In this document: piece after piece, positions 53,070 to 61,140 of the stretch | Numbering within the stretch: position 1 is the stretch's first letter | Layout: each line of letters opens with the position of its first letter | Origin: JBEBSD01 sp040394475 | GTDB lineage: Bacteria; Bacteroidota; Bacteroidia; Cytophagales; Spirosomataceae | Assembly (NCBI GenBank): GCA_040394475.1 | Contig: JBEBSD010000027.1 | Span: 8,497 to 72,496 of the forward strand | DNA length: 64,000 bases | Direction of reading: 5' to 3' | Position numbers and translations under genes: made by a program | The notes under the pieces: generated by a model | The model's database searches: none | What the model saw: the letters and a program-made list of their open reading frames with translations, nothing else | What the model was told of the DNA's origin: nothing

Positions 53070-54989
53070 ATGCCGATGAAATTCATAATGCTGTTGTTGC
53101 TTACCGGCCTGTTTTGCCGGTTGCCGGCAAACGGTCAGACGCAGGAGTCCGGTTACGGGAAGCCTGTGGCGCCGGTAACACCTCTGGACAAGCAGCGGGT
53201 ACAGGAAATCGCCGGCATGCTGGCTGCGGAACCCAGGGGACTGGGTGATACGTACAAAGACCGGAAAACGTGGGATGCATTGAAAGCGACCCGCCGGTAC
53301 GATCGCTTGCTGGCCCAGGCCGGGTCGCTCCTTCAGCAGGAATACCCGGAATGGGACGAAGCGACCTACATGCGGATGTTTACGCACGGGGATTCGCAGT
53401 CCGGTAAGGACCTTCAGAATGCGCACCTGAAATGGGTGATCGTACTGACCTGGGCCGAATGCCTGGAAAACAAGGGACGATTCGTAGCGAAAATCGAGAC
53501 GGTAATCGAGGCGCTGCTGGGCATGAAGACCTGGGTATACCCCCGCAATTATAATGAACGCAACTACAGGGGGCTGGTGGAATTGTCGACCGCAAGTTAC
53601 GCGCATAACCTGGCCCAGGTCCGGTACCTGCTGGACGATAAATTAAAACCGGCAACACGGGACCGGATCGTGGAAGCGCTCCGGAAAAGGGCATTCAATC
53701 CGGTACTGGCTACGCTGGCCGGCGAAAATAGCGACCATGGCTGGCTAAAGAGTACCAACAACTGGAATGCTGTTTGCCTCTCCGGGGTGACAGGAGCCGC
53801 CCTGGCCGTCTTATCGGATAAAACGGAACGCGCACAGTTTGTGGCCATGGCGGAAAGGTACCATCAGAATTTTATCGCAGGCTTTCTCAGCGATGGTTAT
53901 TGCACGGAAGGAATCGGGTATTATAACTATGGCTTCGGCAGGTTTATTACTTTACGGGAAAGCGTGGTTCAGGCCACACGAGGCAAACTGGATTTCTTCG
54001 ACCACCCGAAAATGGAGAAGATAGCGGCATTTGGACCTAATTCGGAAATAATGAACGATAACTATCCGGCTATTGCCGACTGCCGGACAGGTGCCAAACC
54101 CGCAAAAAACACGATGTACTACCTGAGCCGTACGATGGGAACCGGAGGGAGCCGGTACGACACCCTTACGTTTGAGGGGGCTTCTGCTGATCTCGTAGCC
54201 GATGTGATGTACGTGTTTCCCAATTCCTCCACGCTACTAAAAACTGCCGGCGGGAACAGATCGGAGCAGCTGCCTGTGCGCTCGTATTTTGACGTTGCCG
54301 GTATTTTAACCGTACGGCCGGCTTCGTCCTCCGGGAAGCTGGCAGCCGTTTTGAAAGGGGGGCGTAACGATGAACACCACAATCACAACGATCTCGGGTC
54401 CTATACCCTCGTTGTGGGAGATGAGATAATGGTAGGGGACCCCGGGCTTATCCCCTATACCGCCAAAACATTTGGCCCCGAAAGGTATAGCTATAAAACA
54501 CTGGCTTCTTACGGGCACCCCGTTCCGCTGCTGGGAGGAATGCAGCAGCGGGCCGGAGCCGAAGCACAGGCAAAGGTGGTCAAAGCTGATTTTACACCCA
54601 CGAAGGATACCTTTATGCTGGAGCTGACATCGGCCTATGCGCTGCCAGCGCTGACGAGTTGTACGCGGGAGTTTGTATACGAACGGGGCGCCGAAGAGAC
54701 CTTAACCGTTATCGACAAAGCTACCTTTTCGGAGCCCCAGCAGTTTGAAACGGCATTGATTACGCGCTGTCAATGGAAAAAGCTGGGAAGCAACCAACTC
54801 CTCCTGGAAGGGAAAAATCAACAGACCGTTGTGACTATACAGTCAGACAATGCCGGGTTTTCCATTGAAAGTGAAACGATCAGCGAGGAAAACGGCGAAC
54901 CCTACACCCGGATTGCCCTGCGATCGGACCGGCCGGTCATCAACGGGAAATGGGTGGTGAGTTACGCCCCGTATGCGCAAAAAGAATAA
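53070..54989 (+). CDS. heparinase II/III-family polysaccharide lyase, copy 1
   Basis: A 639-residue secreted protein. The ATG at 53070 gives a proper signal peptide (MKFIMLLLLTGLFCRLPANGQ); the longer frame from 52884 is repeat sequence. The N-terminal alpha-barrel half carries STNNWNAVCLSGVTGAALA (about 228-246) and GYCTEGIGYYNYGFGRF (about 276-292). The C-terminal heparinase II/III beta-sandwich has GGRNDEHHNHNDLGSYTL (about 430-447) and a DPG turn. The asparagine, tyrosine and histidine residues in these motifs are those expected for beta-elimination of uronate linkages. It should cut an acidic polysaccharide in the periplasm or outside. Exact substrate family is not assignable by eye. Confidence 0.82.
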   Translation: MPMKFIMLLLLTGLFCRLPANGQTQESGYGKPVAPVTPLDKQRVQEIAGMLAAEPRGLGDTYKDRKTWDALKATRRYDRLLAQAGSLLQQEYPEWDEATYMRMFTHGDSQSGKDLQNAHLKWVIVLTWAECLENKGRFVAKIETVIEALLGMKTWVYPRNYNERNYRGLVELSTASYAHNLAQVRYLLDDKLKPATRDRIVEALRKRAFNPVLATLAGENSDHGWLKSTNNWNAVCLSGVTGAALAVLSDKTERAQFVAMAERYHQNFIAGFLSDGYCTEGIGYYNYGFGRFITLRESVVQATRGKLDFFDHPKMEKIAAFGPNSEIMNDNYPAIADCRTGAKPAKNTMYYLSRTMGTGGSRYDTLTFEGASADLVADVMYVFPNSSTLLKTAGGNRSEQLPVRSYFDVAGILTVRPASSSGKLAAVLKGGRNDEHHNHNDLGSYTLVVGDEIMVGDPGLIPYTAKTFGPERYSYKTLASYGHPVPLLGGMQQRAGAEAQAKVVKADFTPTKDTFMLELTSAYALPALTSCTREFVYERGAEETLTVIDKATFSEPQQFETALITRCQWKKLGSNQLLLEGKNQQTVVTIQSDNAGFSIESETISEENGEPYTRIALRSDRPVINGKWVVSYAPYAQKE

Positions 54990-55038
54990 ATAGCCAGGGG
55001 GACAAAGCAGATCGCCTTTCCCGCAATACCATACGAAT

Positions 55039-56925
55039 ATGAAAAAAAGATTTTTCCGGATAGTTGTTGTCTGCTGCCTTGGCGGCGGAATCAGCCTTTC
55101 CGCACAGGTAACGCCGCTGCCTCTTAAACCCGTCGATGAACACAGGGTTCGTGAAATTGCTTCGTGGTTACCCCCGCAGCCTGCCGGGTTGGGTGATCCC
55201 TGCAGCAACAGAAAAGTTTGGGATACCCTGTTAAAGTCGGGGAAGTACGACGAGTTCCTGAAAGAAATGGAACAGTTTGTTTTTCCGCCTTTCAGTAAGG
55301 AAGATTACTTTTCACTGTTTGATGGAAGCGCTCCTTCTTCGGGCAGAGGACTTAACATGATGCGGGAACGGGCGCGGGGATTGTCCAAAGTGACCTGGGC
55401 CGAATGTTTGACGAACGACAACCGCTATTTGCCGCTGGCGGAAGCAGGTTTACGGGATATCCTGGATCAGAAATCCTGGGTTTCCCCGAGGAATGATTTT
55501 GATTTTAAAAACTACAATGGCGTCGGTTATTCAGTAGAACTGACTTCTGCGCTTTATGCGCATACCATTGCGCAAACCCTGTATCTGTTGGGTGACAGGC
55601 TGAACCCGGCTTTGAAAAAAGAAGCTGTAGAAGCGCTGTTTCAACGGGTTTTTAACCCGGTGCTGGACAAGATCCGGACGCAGAACAACGACCGGGAAAA
55701 CCGGTTCCTGCTCATGACCAATAATTATAATCACGTATGCCTCTCGGGCGTCGTGGGGGCGGCCCTGACGGTAATCGACGACCCTTACCAGCGAGCGGTA
55801 TTCGCCTACATCGGCGAGCATTACGCCCAAAACGGCCTGATGGGCTTTGGGGACGACGGATATTGTTCGGAAGGCGTTGGCTATTATAACTACGGTTTCG
55901 GACATTATGTATTGCTCCGGGAAAATATCTGGCAGGCCACAGGCGGGAAACTGGATCTTTTTGCAATCCCTAAGGTCCGTAAAATTGCCGGCTATGCGAC
56001 CCATCTGCAGATCAGCGAAGGCGTGTTTCCGGCTATTTCCGACAGCCATCCCGGGGCGAAGCCCGATCCTGCGATGATGCATTACCTGAGCCGTAATTTC
56101 CAGATGGGACTTACGGCTTATGATACAATGAGTTTTGAAGGGAAAATAAACGATAACCGCATGAGCGTCATGATGGTTTTCCCGAATTCGGCTTCCCTGG
56201 CAACAACAGGCGCACAAGAACCTGCATTGCCGTTGCGGTCGTTTTTTGAGCAATCCGCTATCCTTATTACGCGCCCGGCTTCCGGATCCGGGTTAGGGGT
56301 AGTGATGAAAGGGGGGAATAATCAGGAACACCATAATCACAATGATGTCGGTTCTTATACCGTCGCGCTGGGATCGCAGCTGATGGCGGGAGACCCGGGG
56401 GCTATTCCCTATACCGCCGATATTTTTACCGCCGAATTTCGTTATACCTATAAAACACTGGCCTCCTACGGACATCCCGTCCCGCTGGTCGATGGCAAGA
56501 CGCAGCAGACAGGGGCCAAAGCAAGGGCCCGTGTGCTGAAGAAGGATTTTACCGATCAAACGGACTTGCTGGTGATGGATCTCGCTTCGGCTTATGAGCT
56601 TCCCGACCTGAAGCAGCTGACCCGGGAGTTTATCTATGACCGGAATGGCCGGTTAGCGGTGGTTGACAGGGTAGAATTCGGGACGCCGCGGACGTTCGAA
56701 ACGGCGTTGATTACGCGGGCAACAGTCACCCGGCTTCCCTCGGGAAAATTGTTGCTGGAGAGGGAAAATGAGAAACTGGTTGTAGCGATAGACAGCTATG
56801 AAAACAGTTATACCTTACATACAGAAGAAATCAGCGAAGGGGGCGTCCCCTATACGCGGATTGGCATACGGTTGAAAGAACCGGTTTTAAAAGGTGCGGT
56901 ACAGCTATTGTACACGGTTGAATAA
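55039..56925 (+). CDS. heparinase II/III-family polysaccharide lyase, copy 2
   Basis: A 628-residue secreted paralogue of the preceding gene (signal peptide about 1-22, ending SLSAQ), 49 bases downstream. The two share their overall layout: a conserved NNYNHVCLSGVVGAALTV segment (NNWN in copy 1), GYCSEGVGYYNYGFGHY, GGNNQEHHNHNDVGSYTV and RYTYKTLASYGHPVPLV. The W-to-Y change in the asparagine motif and scattered differences elsewhere suggest that it may act on a different linkage or chain position after a tandem duplication. All key histidines are kept, so it looks active. Its 3' end is 10 bases before the next start. Confidence 0.82.
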   Translation: MKKRFFRIVVVCCLGGGISLSAQVTPLPLKPVDEHRVREIASWLPPQPAGLGDPCSNRKVWDTLLKSGKYDEFLKEMEQFVFPPFSKEDYFSLFDGSAPSSGRGLNMMRERARGLSKVTWAECLTNDNRYLPLAEAGLRDILDQKSWVSPRNDFDFKNYNGVGYSVELTSALYAHTIAQTLYLLGDRLNPALKKEAVEALFQRVFNPVLDKIRTQNNDRENRFLLMTNNYNHVCLSGVVGAALTVIDDPYQRAVFAYIGEHYAQNGLMGFGDDGYCSEGVGYYNYGFGHYVLLRENIWQATGGKLDLFAIPKVRKIAGYATHLQISEGVFPAISDSHPGAKPDPAMMHYLSRNFQMGLTAYDTMSFEGKINDNRMSVMMVFPNSASLATTGAQEPALPLRSFFEQSAILITRPASGSGLGVVMKGGNNQEHHNHNDVGSYTVALGSQLMAGDPGAIPYTADIFTAEFRYTYKTLASYGHPVPLVDGKTQQTGAKARARVLKKDFTDQTDLLVMDLASAYELPDLKQLTREFIYDRNGRLAVVDRVEFGTPRTFETALITRATVTRLPSGKLLLERENEKLVVAIDSYENSYTLHTEEISEGGVPYTRIGIRLKEPVLKGAVQLLYTVE

Positions 56926-56935
56926 CAGAAGGACA

Positions 56936-58162
56936 ATGGTTAACAGAAAATGGAGGATTGCATTGCTGCTGCCGGTTTTTTTGACGGGCTGGCAAGGTTA
57001 TTCACAAAGCGCTCCGCAGGAATTGGCCCTGGTCACCCTGGATTATCCGTCTTTACTGGCCCGCAAAAAAGCGCTGGACAGCGGGAATAAGGCATTTCAG
57101 GAATTGATCGAAAAGGCCGATCAGCTGCTGGCGGTTACCCCGGAAAAAGTGACTGACGGGGATGTGCCGCCTTCCGGGGACGTTCATGATTTTTACGCAA
57201 TCGGAAAATTGTCGTGGCGGAACCCGGATACACCGGATGGGTTACCATATAGCCGACGTGACGGACTTACCAACCCGGAGGCCGATGGCGACCGGTACGA
57301 CCTTGGCCGGTATAACAGGACCATTTCGAGAATTAACCTGTTGGCATTGGCGTGGTTTTATTCCGGTGATGAAAAATATGCCGGGAAGGCAACGGAATTG
57401 CTACGGGTCTGGTTCCTGAATAAAGAAAGCCGGATGAATCCTACTCTCAAAAACGCATCGGCCCTCCCGGGAGTGTATGACGGGATGCCGGTCGGGATTA
57501 TCTTTGGAGTGGTGCTGATCAAAATGGTTGATCATGTAAAACTGCTGACGCACTCTTCCAGCTGGACGCAACAGGATAACGAGGCGCTGAAGGGGTGGTT
57601 TGCTGCCTACAGAGACTGGTTGCTGGAAAGCAACCTTGGAAAAAAAGAGGGCGCGGCTACCAATAACCACGGTAGCTGGTATGGTGCCCAGGTGGCCGCT
57701 TTTTCGATTTACAACGACCGTCCGGATCAGGTAGCGCCGGTAATCGCCCGGGCCAGAGAACAGCTGGACGAGCAGGTGGCAGCTGACGGGAGCATGCCCC
57801 GGGAAACAGCGCGGCAGCGATCGTTGCACTATTCGGTTTACGGGTTGCAGGCCTTTACCTGCCTGGCCCGGTGTGCCGAGCTGACGGGCTCTGATTTATG
57901 GGGGTACCGGTCAGACGACGGGCGTGGGCTGGAGCTTGCTTTCCGGTTTCTGGAGCCGTTTGTAACCGGATCCCGGGAATGGCCGTGGAAAGATATCGAT
58001 AAAGGAAAGCCGCCCGGGGCAGGTGTCCGGGACATATTTGACCGGGCCGCCGCTGCATACCCGGAGAAAGGGTTTGACAAGACGGTGGTGCAATTAAGAA
58101 AGGACCTGCCGGAAGATGCCGTGGAAAGGCTGATACGACAGCAAAACAACACAGAACACTAA
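56936..58162 (+). CDS. alginate-lyase-superfamily protein (PL5/PL38-like)
   Basis: A 408-residue secreted protein. The ATG at 56936 precedes the signal peptide (VNRKWRIALLLPVFLTGWQGYSQ); the longer frame to 56894 runs into the previous gene. The alginate lyase domain (PF05426-like alpha/alpha toroid) shows KLSWRNPDTPDGLPYSRRDG (about 90-109), RISRINLLALAWFYSGDEKYA, ATNNHGSWYGAQVAAF and RETARQRSLHYSVYGLQAF. The asparagine-histidine and the arginine/tyrosine are the expected catalytic residues. It should act as an endo- or exolytic uronan lyase alongside the two heparinase-type enzymes. PL5 versus PL38 cannot be decided by eye. Confidence 0.8.
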   Translation: MVNRKWRIALLLPVFLTGWQGYSQSAPQELALVTLDYPSLLARKKALDSGNKAFQELIEKADQLLAVTPEKVTDGDVPPSGDVHDFYAIGKLSWRNPDTPDGLPYSRRDGLTNPEADGDRYDLGRYNRTISRINLLALAWFYSGDEKYAGKATELLRVWFLNKESRMNPTLKNASALPGVYDGMPVGIIFGVVLIKMVDHVKLLTHSSSWTQQDNEALKGWFAAYRDWLLESNLGKKEGAATNNHGSWYGAQVAAFSIYNDRPDQVAPVIARAREQLDEQVAADGSMPRETARQRSLHYSVYGLQAFTCLARCAELTGSDLWGYRSDDGRGLELAFRFLEPFVTGSREWPWKDIDKGKPPGAGVRDIFDRAAAAYPEKGFDKTVVQLRKDLPEDAVERLIRQQNNTEH

Positions 58163-58179
58163 GCGAAAGCGTATACAAC

Positions 58180-59451
58180 ATGATGAACAGAAGAAAATTC
58201 CTGAAAGAAGCTCCTGTACTGGCCGGACTGCTGGTAGGGGCTCTGGGGGCCGTCAATGGCAAAGCATTGAAGAAAAAGGTAATCATTCTGCGCTCTTCCT
58301 GGCAAACGGTTAATATCGGGGACATCGGGCACACCCCTGGTGTACTTACGCTGCTGGAAAAATATATTCCGGATGCGGAAGTGCGTCTCTGGCCTTCCGA
58401 CGTGGGCGACGGGGTAGAAGAAATGCTGCAAAAGCGCTTTCCGAATGTACCGATCCTGAAAACAAAGGCCTCACGGGACAAGGCGCTGGAAGAAGGCGAT
58501 TTTATGGTTCATGGTTCCGGCCCGTCGATGGTTGCCCGCAAGGACCTGGATGTGTGGCGGAAAACCGGGAAACCTTACGGGATTTATGGAATCACGTTTC
58601 CGGGAGTATATGGCTTTCCCGACGCTACTTCCAAATTCGATCCGCTGGATATCGAGCTGATGAATGCAGCGCGGTTTACCTATTTCCGGGATTCGGTTTC
58701 ACTGGAATTTGCCAGGAACCATGGCGCGAAGTGTCCGGTAATGGCGTTTTGCCCGGATGGAGCCTTTGCAGTAGATGTCCGGGATGACGCCGCCGCTGCC
58801 GCTTTTCTCGATCAGCATGATTTAAAAACCGGGGAATTTGTTTGTGTGATCCCGCAGTACCGGTTTACCCCCTGGTGGGAACTCGCGAGTAAAAACCGTC
58901 CGGTCGACAAGGCGAAGGAGGCTTACAATCACCAGATGAAAGAGCAGGATAACGCCCCGATCCGGGAAGCGATTATCGCCGTGGTACGGCAGACTCCCAA
59001 AAAAGTACTGATTGTCCCGGAGAATGAAACACAGGTCCGGATTGGAAAAGAGATGCTGTATGATCCGCTGCCGGAGGATGTCAAAAAGAAAGTAGTATGG
59101 CGCGACCGTTACTGGCTGACGGACGAAGCCATCAGTACCTATGCACGGTCGGCCGGCTTGTTTGGAATTGAAATGCATTCCCCCATCATGTGCATTGGAA
59201 TCGGTATACCCGCGATTGTATGCCGGTTTAAGGAGCAAACAAGCAAGGGCTATATGTGGCAGGATATTGGTTTGGGAAACTGGCTTTTCGATCTGGATAC
59301 TCCCGGCGATATTGCCCGGATAACCCCGACAGTCCTGGACATGGTACAGCATCCTGAAAAAGCAAAACGGCAAGTGAAAAAGGCCCAAAAGGAGGTAGGG
59401 AAACTGCAGGCCCGAACCATGAATTTTCTGAAGCAACAGGTATACGGGTGA
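58180..59451 (+). CDS. exported polysaccharide pyruvyl transferase-fold protein
   Basis: A 423-residue protein with a Tat-like N-terminus (NRRKFLKEAPVLAGLLVGALGAVNGKA). The body matches the polysaccharide pyruvyl transferase family: RSSWQTVNIGDIGHTPGVLTLLEKYIPDAEVRLWP (about 40-74), MVHGSGPSMVARKDL, YGIYGITFPG, FRDSVSLEFARNHG, CPDGAFAV and, near the C-terminus, GIEMHSPIMCIGIGIPAIV. Known members are cytoplasmic and put pyruvate from PEP onto sugars. An exported copy in a degradation locus has no obvious PEP supply, so a reverse or different role is possible (inference). It starts 17 bases after the alginate-lyase gene, in the same unit. Confidence 0.78.
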   Translation: MMNRRKFLKEAPVLAGLLVGALGAVNGKALKKKVIILRSSWQTVNIGDIGHTPGVLTLLEKYIPDAEVRLWPSDVGDGVEEMLQKRFPNVPILKTKASRDKALEEGDFMVHGSGPSMVARKDLDVWRKTGKPYGIYGITFPGVYGFPDATSKFDPLDIELMNAARFTYFRDSVSLEFARNHGAKCPVMAFCPDGAFAVDVRDDAAAAAFLDQHDLKTGEFVCVIPQYRFTPWWELASKNRPVDKAKEAYNHQMKEQDNAPIREAIIAVVRQTPKKVLIVPENETQVRIGKEMLYDPLPEDVKKKVVWRDRYWLTDEAISTYARSAGLFGIEMHSPIMCIGIGIPAIVCRFKEQTSKGYMWQDIGLGNWLFDLDTPGDIARITPTVLDMVQHPEKAKRQVKKAQKEVGKLQARTMNFLKQQVYG

Positions 59452-59601
59452 AAAGTAGCAGGTATACGAGGAGAAACGCATCGGGATCCACTTTTATAGA
59501 AAGTATTTTATAGGAAGAAGCAATAGTACTTTGTTTCGCAGTATGCGTATTTATTTAAATAGTGGAAATATAACTTTAATCCCATCCCAATCACGTTTAC
59601 G

Positions 59602-61056
59602 ATGAAAGATCCTGTTAACGATCCTCTAAAAGCCGCGTCTTCGCGTAGAACCTTTATAAAAACATCCTCATTAGCTGCATCGGCCTTTTTTATCGTTCCC
59701 CGGCATGTCCTGGGGAAAGGATATGTTGCCCCGAGCGACAAGCTTAACATTGCAGGAATCGGAGTAGGCGGAAAAGGAAAAAGTGACCTTGCTGCTTTTG
59801 CAAAGAGCCCCCAGGTCAACATTGTGGCACTTTGCGACGTAGACGACCGGCAGTCGGTAGAGTCGCGTAAAAATTTCCCGAAGGCTAAGTATTACAAGGA
59901 TTTCAGAGAAATGCTGAACAAGGAGAAAAATAATATTGATGCCTGTTCCATTTCAACTCCTGATCATACCCATGCGGTCGCTACACTGGCGGCTATGCAA
60001 CTGGGCAAGCATGTGTACACGCAGAAGCCGCTCACGCATAGTATCCATGAAGCACGGGTGCTGGCACAGGCGGCAAAAAAATATAAGGTAGTGACCCAGA
60101 TGGGAAATCAGGGCGGTTCCGGCAACGGGGTGCGTCGTATGAAGGAAATTTACGATTCGGGCATTATCGGGAAGGTGGATAAAGTGCTGTGTTGGACCAA
60201 TCGCCCCGTTTGGCCGCAGGCGGTTCCTACAGATAAAACGTTCCCTATTCCGAAAGAGCTCGATTTTGACCTTTGGCTGGGACCGGCTCCTAAAGTGCCG
60301 TATAACGAAGCCTATCTTCCCTGGAACTGGCGCGGCTGGTGGCCTTACGGAACGGGTGCGCTGGGCGATATGGCCTGCCATATCATGGACCCGGTATTCC
60401 GTATCCTGCCGATCGATTACCCCAAGTCTGTGGAATGCAGTGTGGCCGGTAACTGGACCATGACACTCAGACCCCAGGACAACGACCCGGCGTGGACGCC
60501 GTTCTCATCGAATATCCATTTGGTCTATCCCAGAAAAGACGGACAAGGCGATCTGAAAGTGAGCTGGTATGACGGGGGTATCTTACCGGAGCTTCCGGAA
60601 GAACTGAAGGAAGGAGAAGAATTTGGCAACTCGGATGGCGGGGTGTTGTTTATCGGTGCGAAAGGAAAACTGATGTGCGATTGTTACGGGGCCCGTCCGC
60701 GTTTACTGCCGTTGAAGGACAATGAGTTCCTGAACATTCCGGAGACCATCAAACGGGTACCGAATGAAGACCATTATCTTAACTGGGTGGATGGCTGTAT
60801 CGCAGGGTACGGAAATGCCGAAACGAGCTCACCCTTTGAATATGCCGCGCCGTTTACGGAAAGTATTCTCATCGGAAACGTCGCGCTCCGTACCTGGATG
60901 TTCCGTGATAATCCGGAAGGAAAACGGACTGTAGAGCGTTACAATGGCCGTAAAAAGCTCCTTTGGGATGCTCAGAACGTACGGGTTACCAACTGGGATC
61001 CTGCCAACCAGTTTGTAAAACGTGAGTACCGCGAAGGCTGGAGCCTGAATTTGTAG
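59602..61056 (+). CDS. exported Gfo/Idh/MocA-family oxidoreductase
   Basis: A 484-residue protein with a Tat-like signal (SSRRTFIKTSSLAASAFFIVP). The Rossmann motif is LNIAGIGVGGKGKSDL (about 50-65). The signature region reads STPDHTHAVATLAAMQLGKHVYTQKPLTHS, with the catalytic lysine of the usual EKP motif here in QKP. It continues TQMGNQGGSGNGVRRMKEIYDSGIIGKV and GDMACHIMDPVF with a substrate-site histidine. Tightly bound NAD(P) is common for exported members, so it could act on sugars, or on glycan ends, outside the cytoplasm. It lies 150 bases after the pyruvyl-transferase-like gene and ends in a strong terminator. Confidence 0.88.
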   Translation: MKDPVNDPLKAASSRRTFIKTSSLAASAFFIVPRHVLGKGYVAPSDKLNIAGIGVGGKGKSDLAAFAKSPQVNIVALCDVDDRQSVESRKNFPKAKYYKDFREMLNKEKNNIDACSISTPDHTHAVATLAAMQLGKHVYTQKPLTHSIHEARVLAQAAKKYKVVTQMGNQGGSGNGVRRMKEIYDSGIIGKVDKVLCWTNRPVWPQAVPTDKTFPIPKELDFDLWLGPAPKVPYNEAYLPWNWRGWWPYGTGALGDMACHIMDPVFRILPIDYPKSVECSVAGNWTMTLRPQDNDPAWTPFSSNIHLVYPRKDGQGDLKVSWYDGGILPELPEELKEGEEFGNSDGGVLFIGAKGKLMCDCYGARPRLLPLKDNEFLNIPETIKRVPNEDHYLNWVDGCIAGYGNAETSSPFEYAAPFTESILIGNVALRTWMFRDNPEGKRTVERYNGRKKLLWDAQNVRVTNWDPANQFVKREYREGWSLNL

Positions 61057-61078
61057 TAGATTGATTGTGTTTATAAAA

Positions 61079-61117
61079 ATGAATGGCCTCCTTTTGCAAG
61101 GAGGCCATTCATTTTTA
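61079..61117. terminator. bidirectional intrinsic terminator
   Basis: A perfect 15-bp stem, ATGAATGGCCTCCTT (61079-61093) with AAGGAGGCCATTCAT (61098-61112), a TTGC loop, and A/T tracts on both sides. It serves the oxidoreductase gene on the plus strand and the ABC-F gene on the minus strand. Confidence 0.92.
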
Positions 61118-61140
61118 TAAAGTGTTCATCGGAACCGGCG

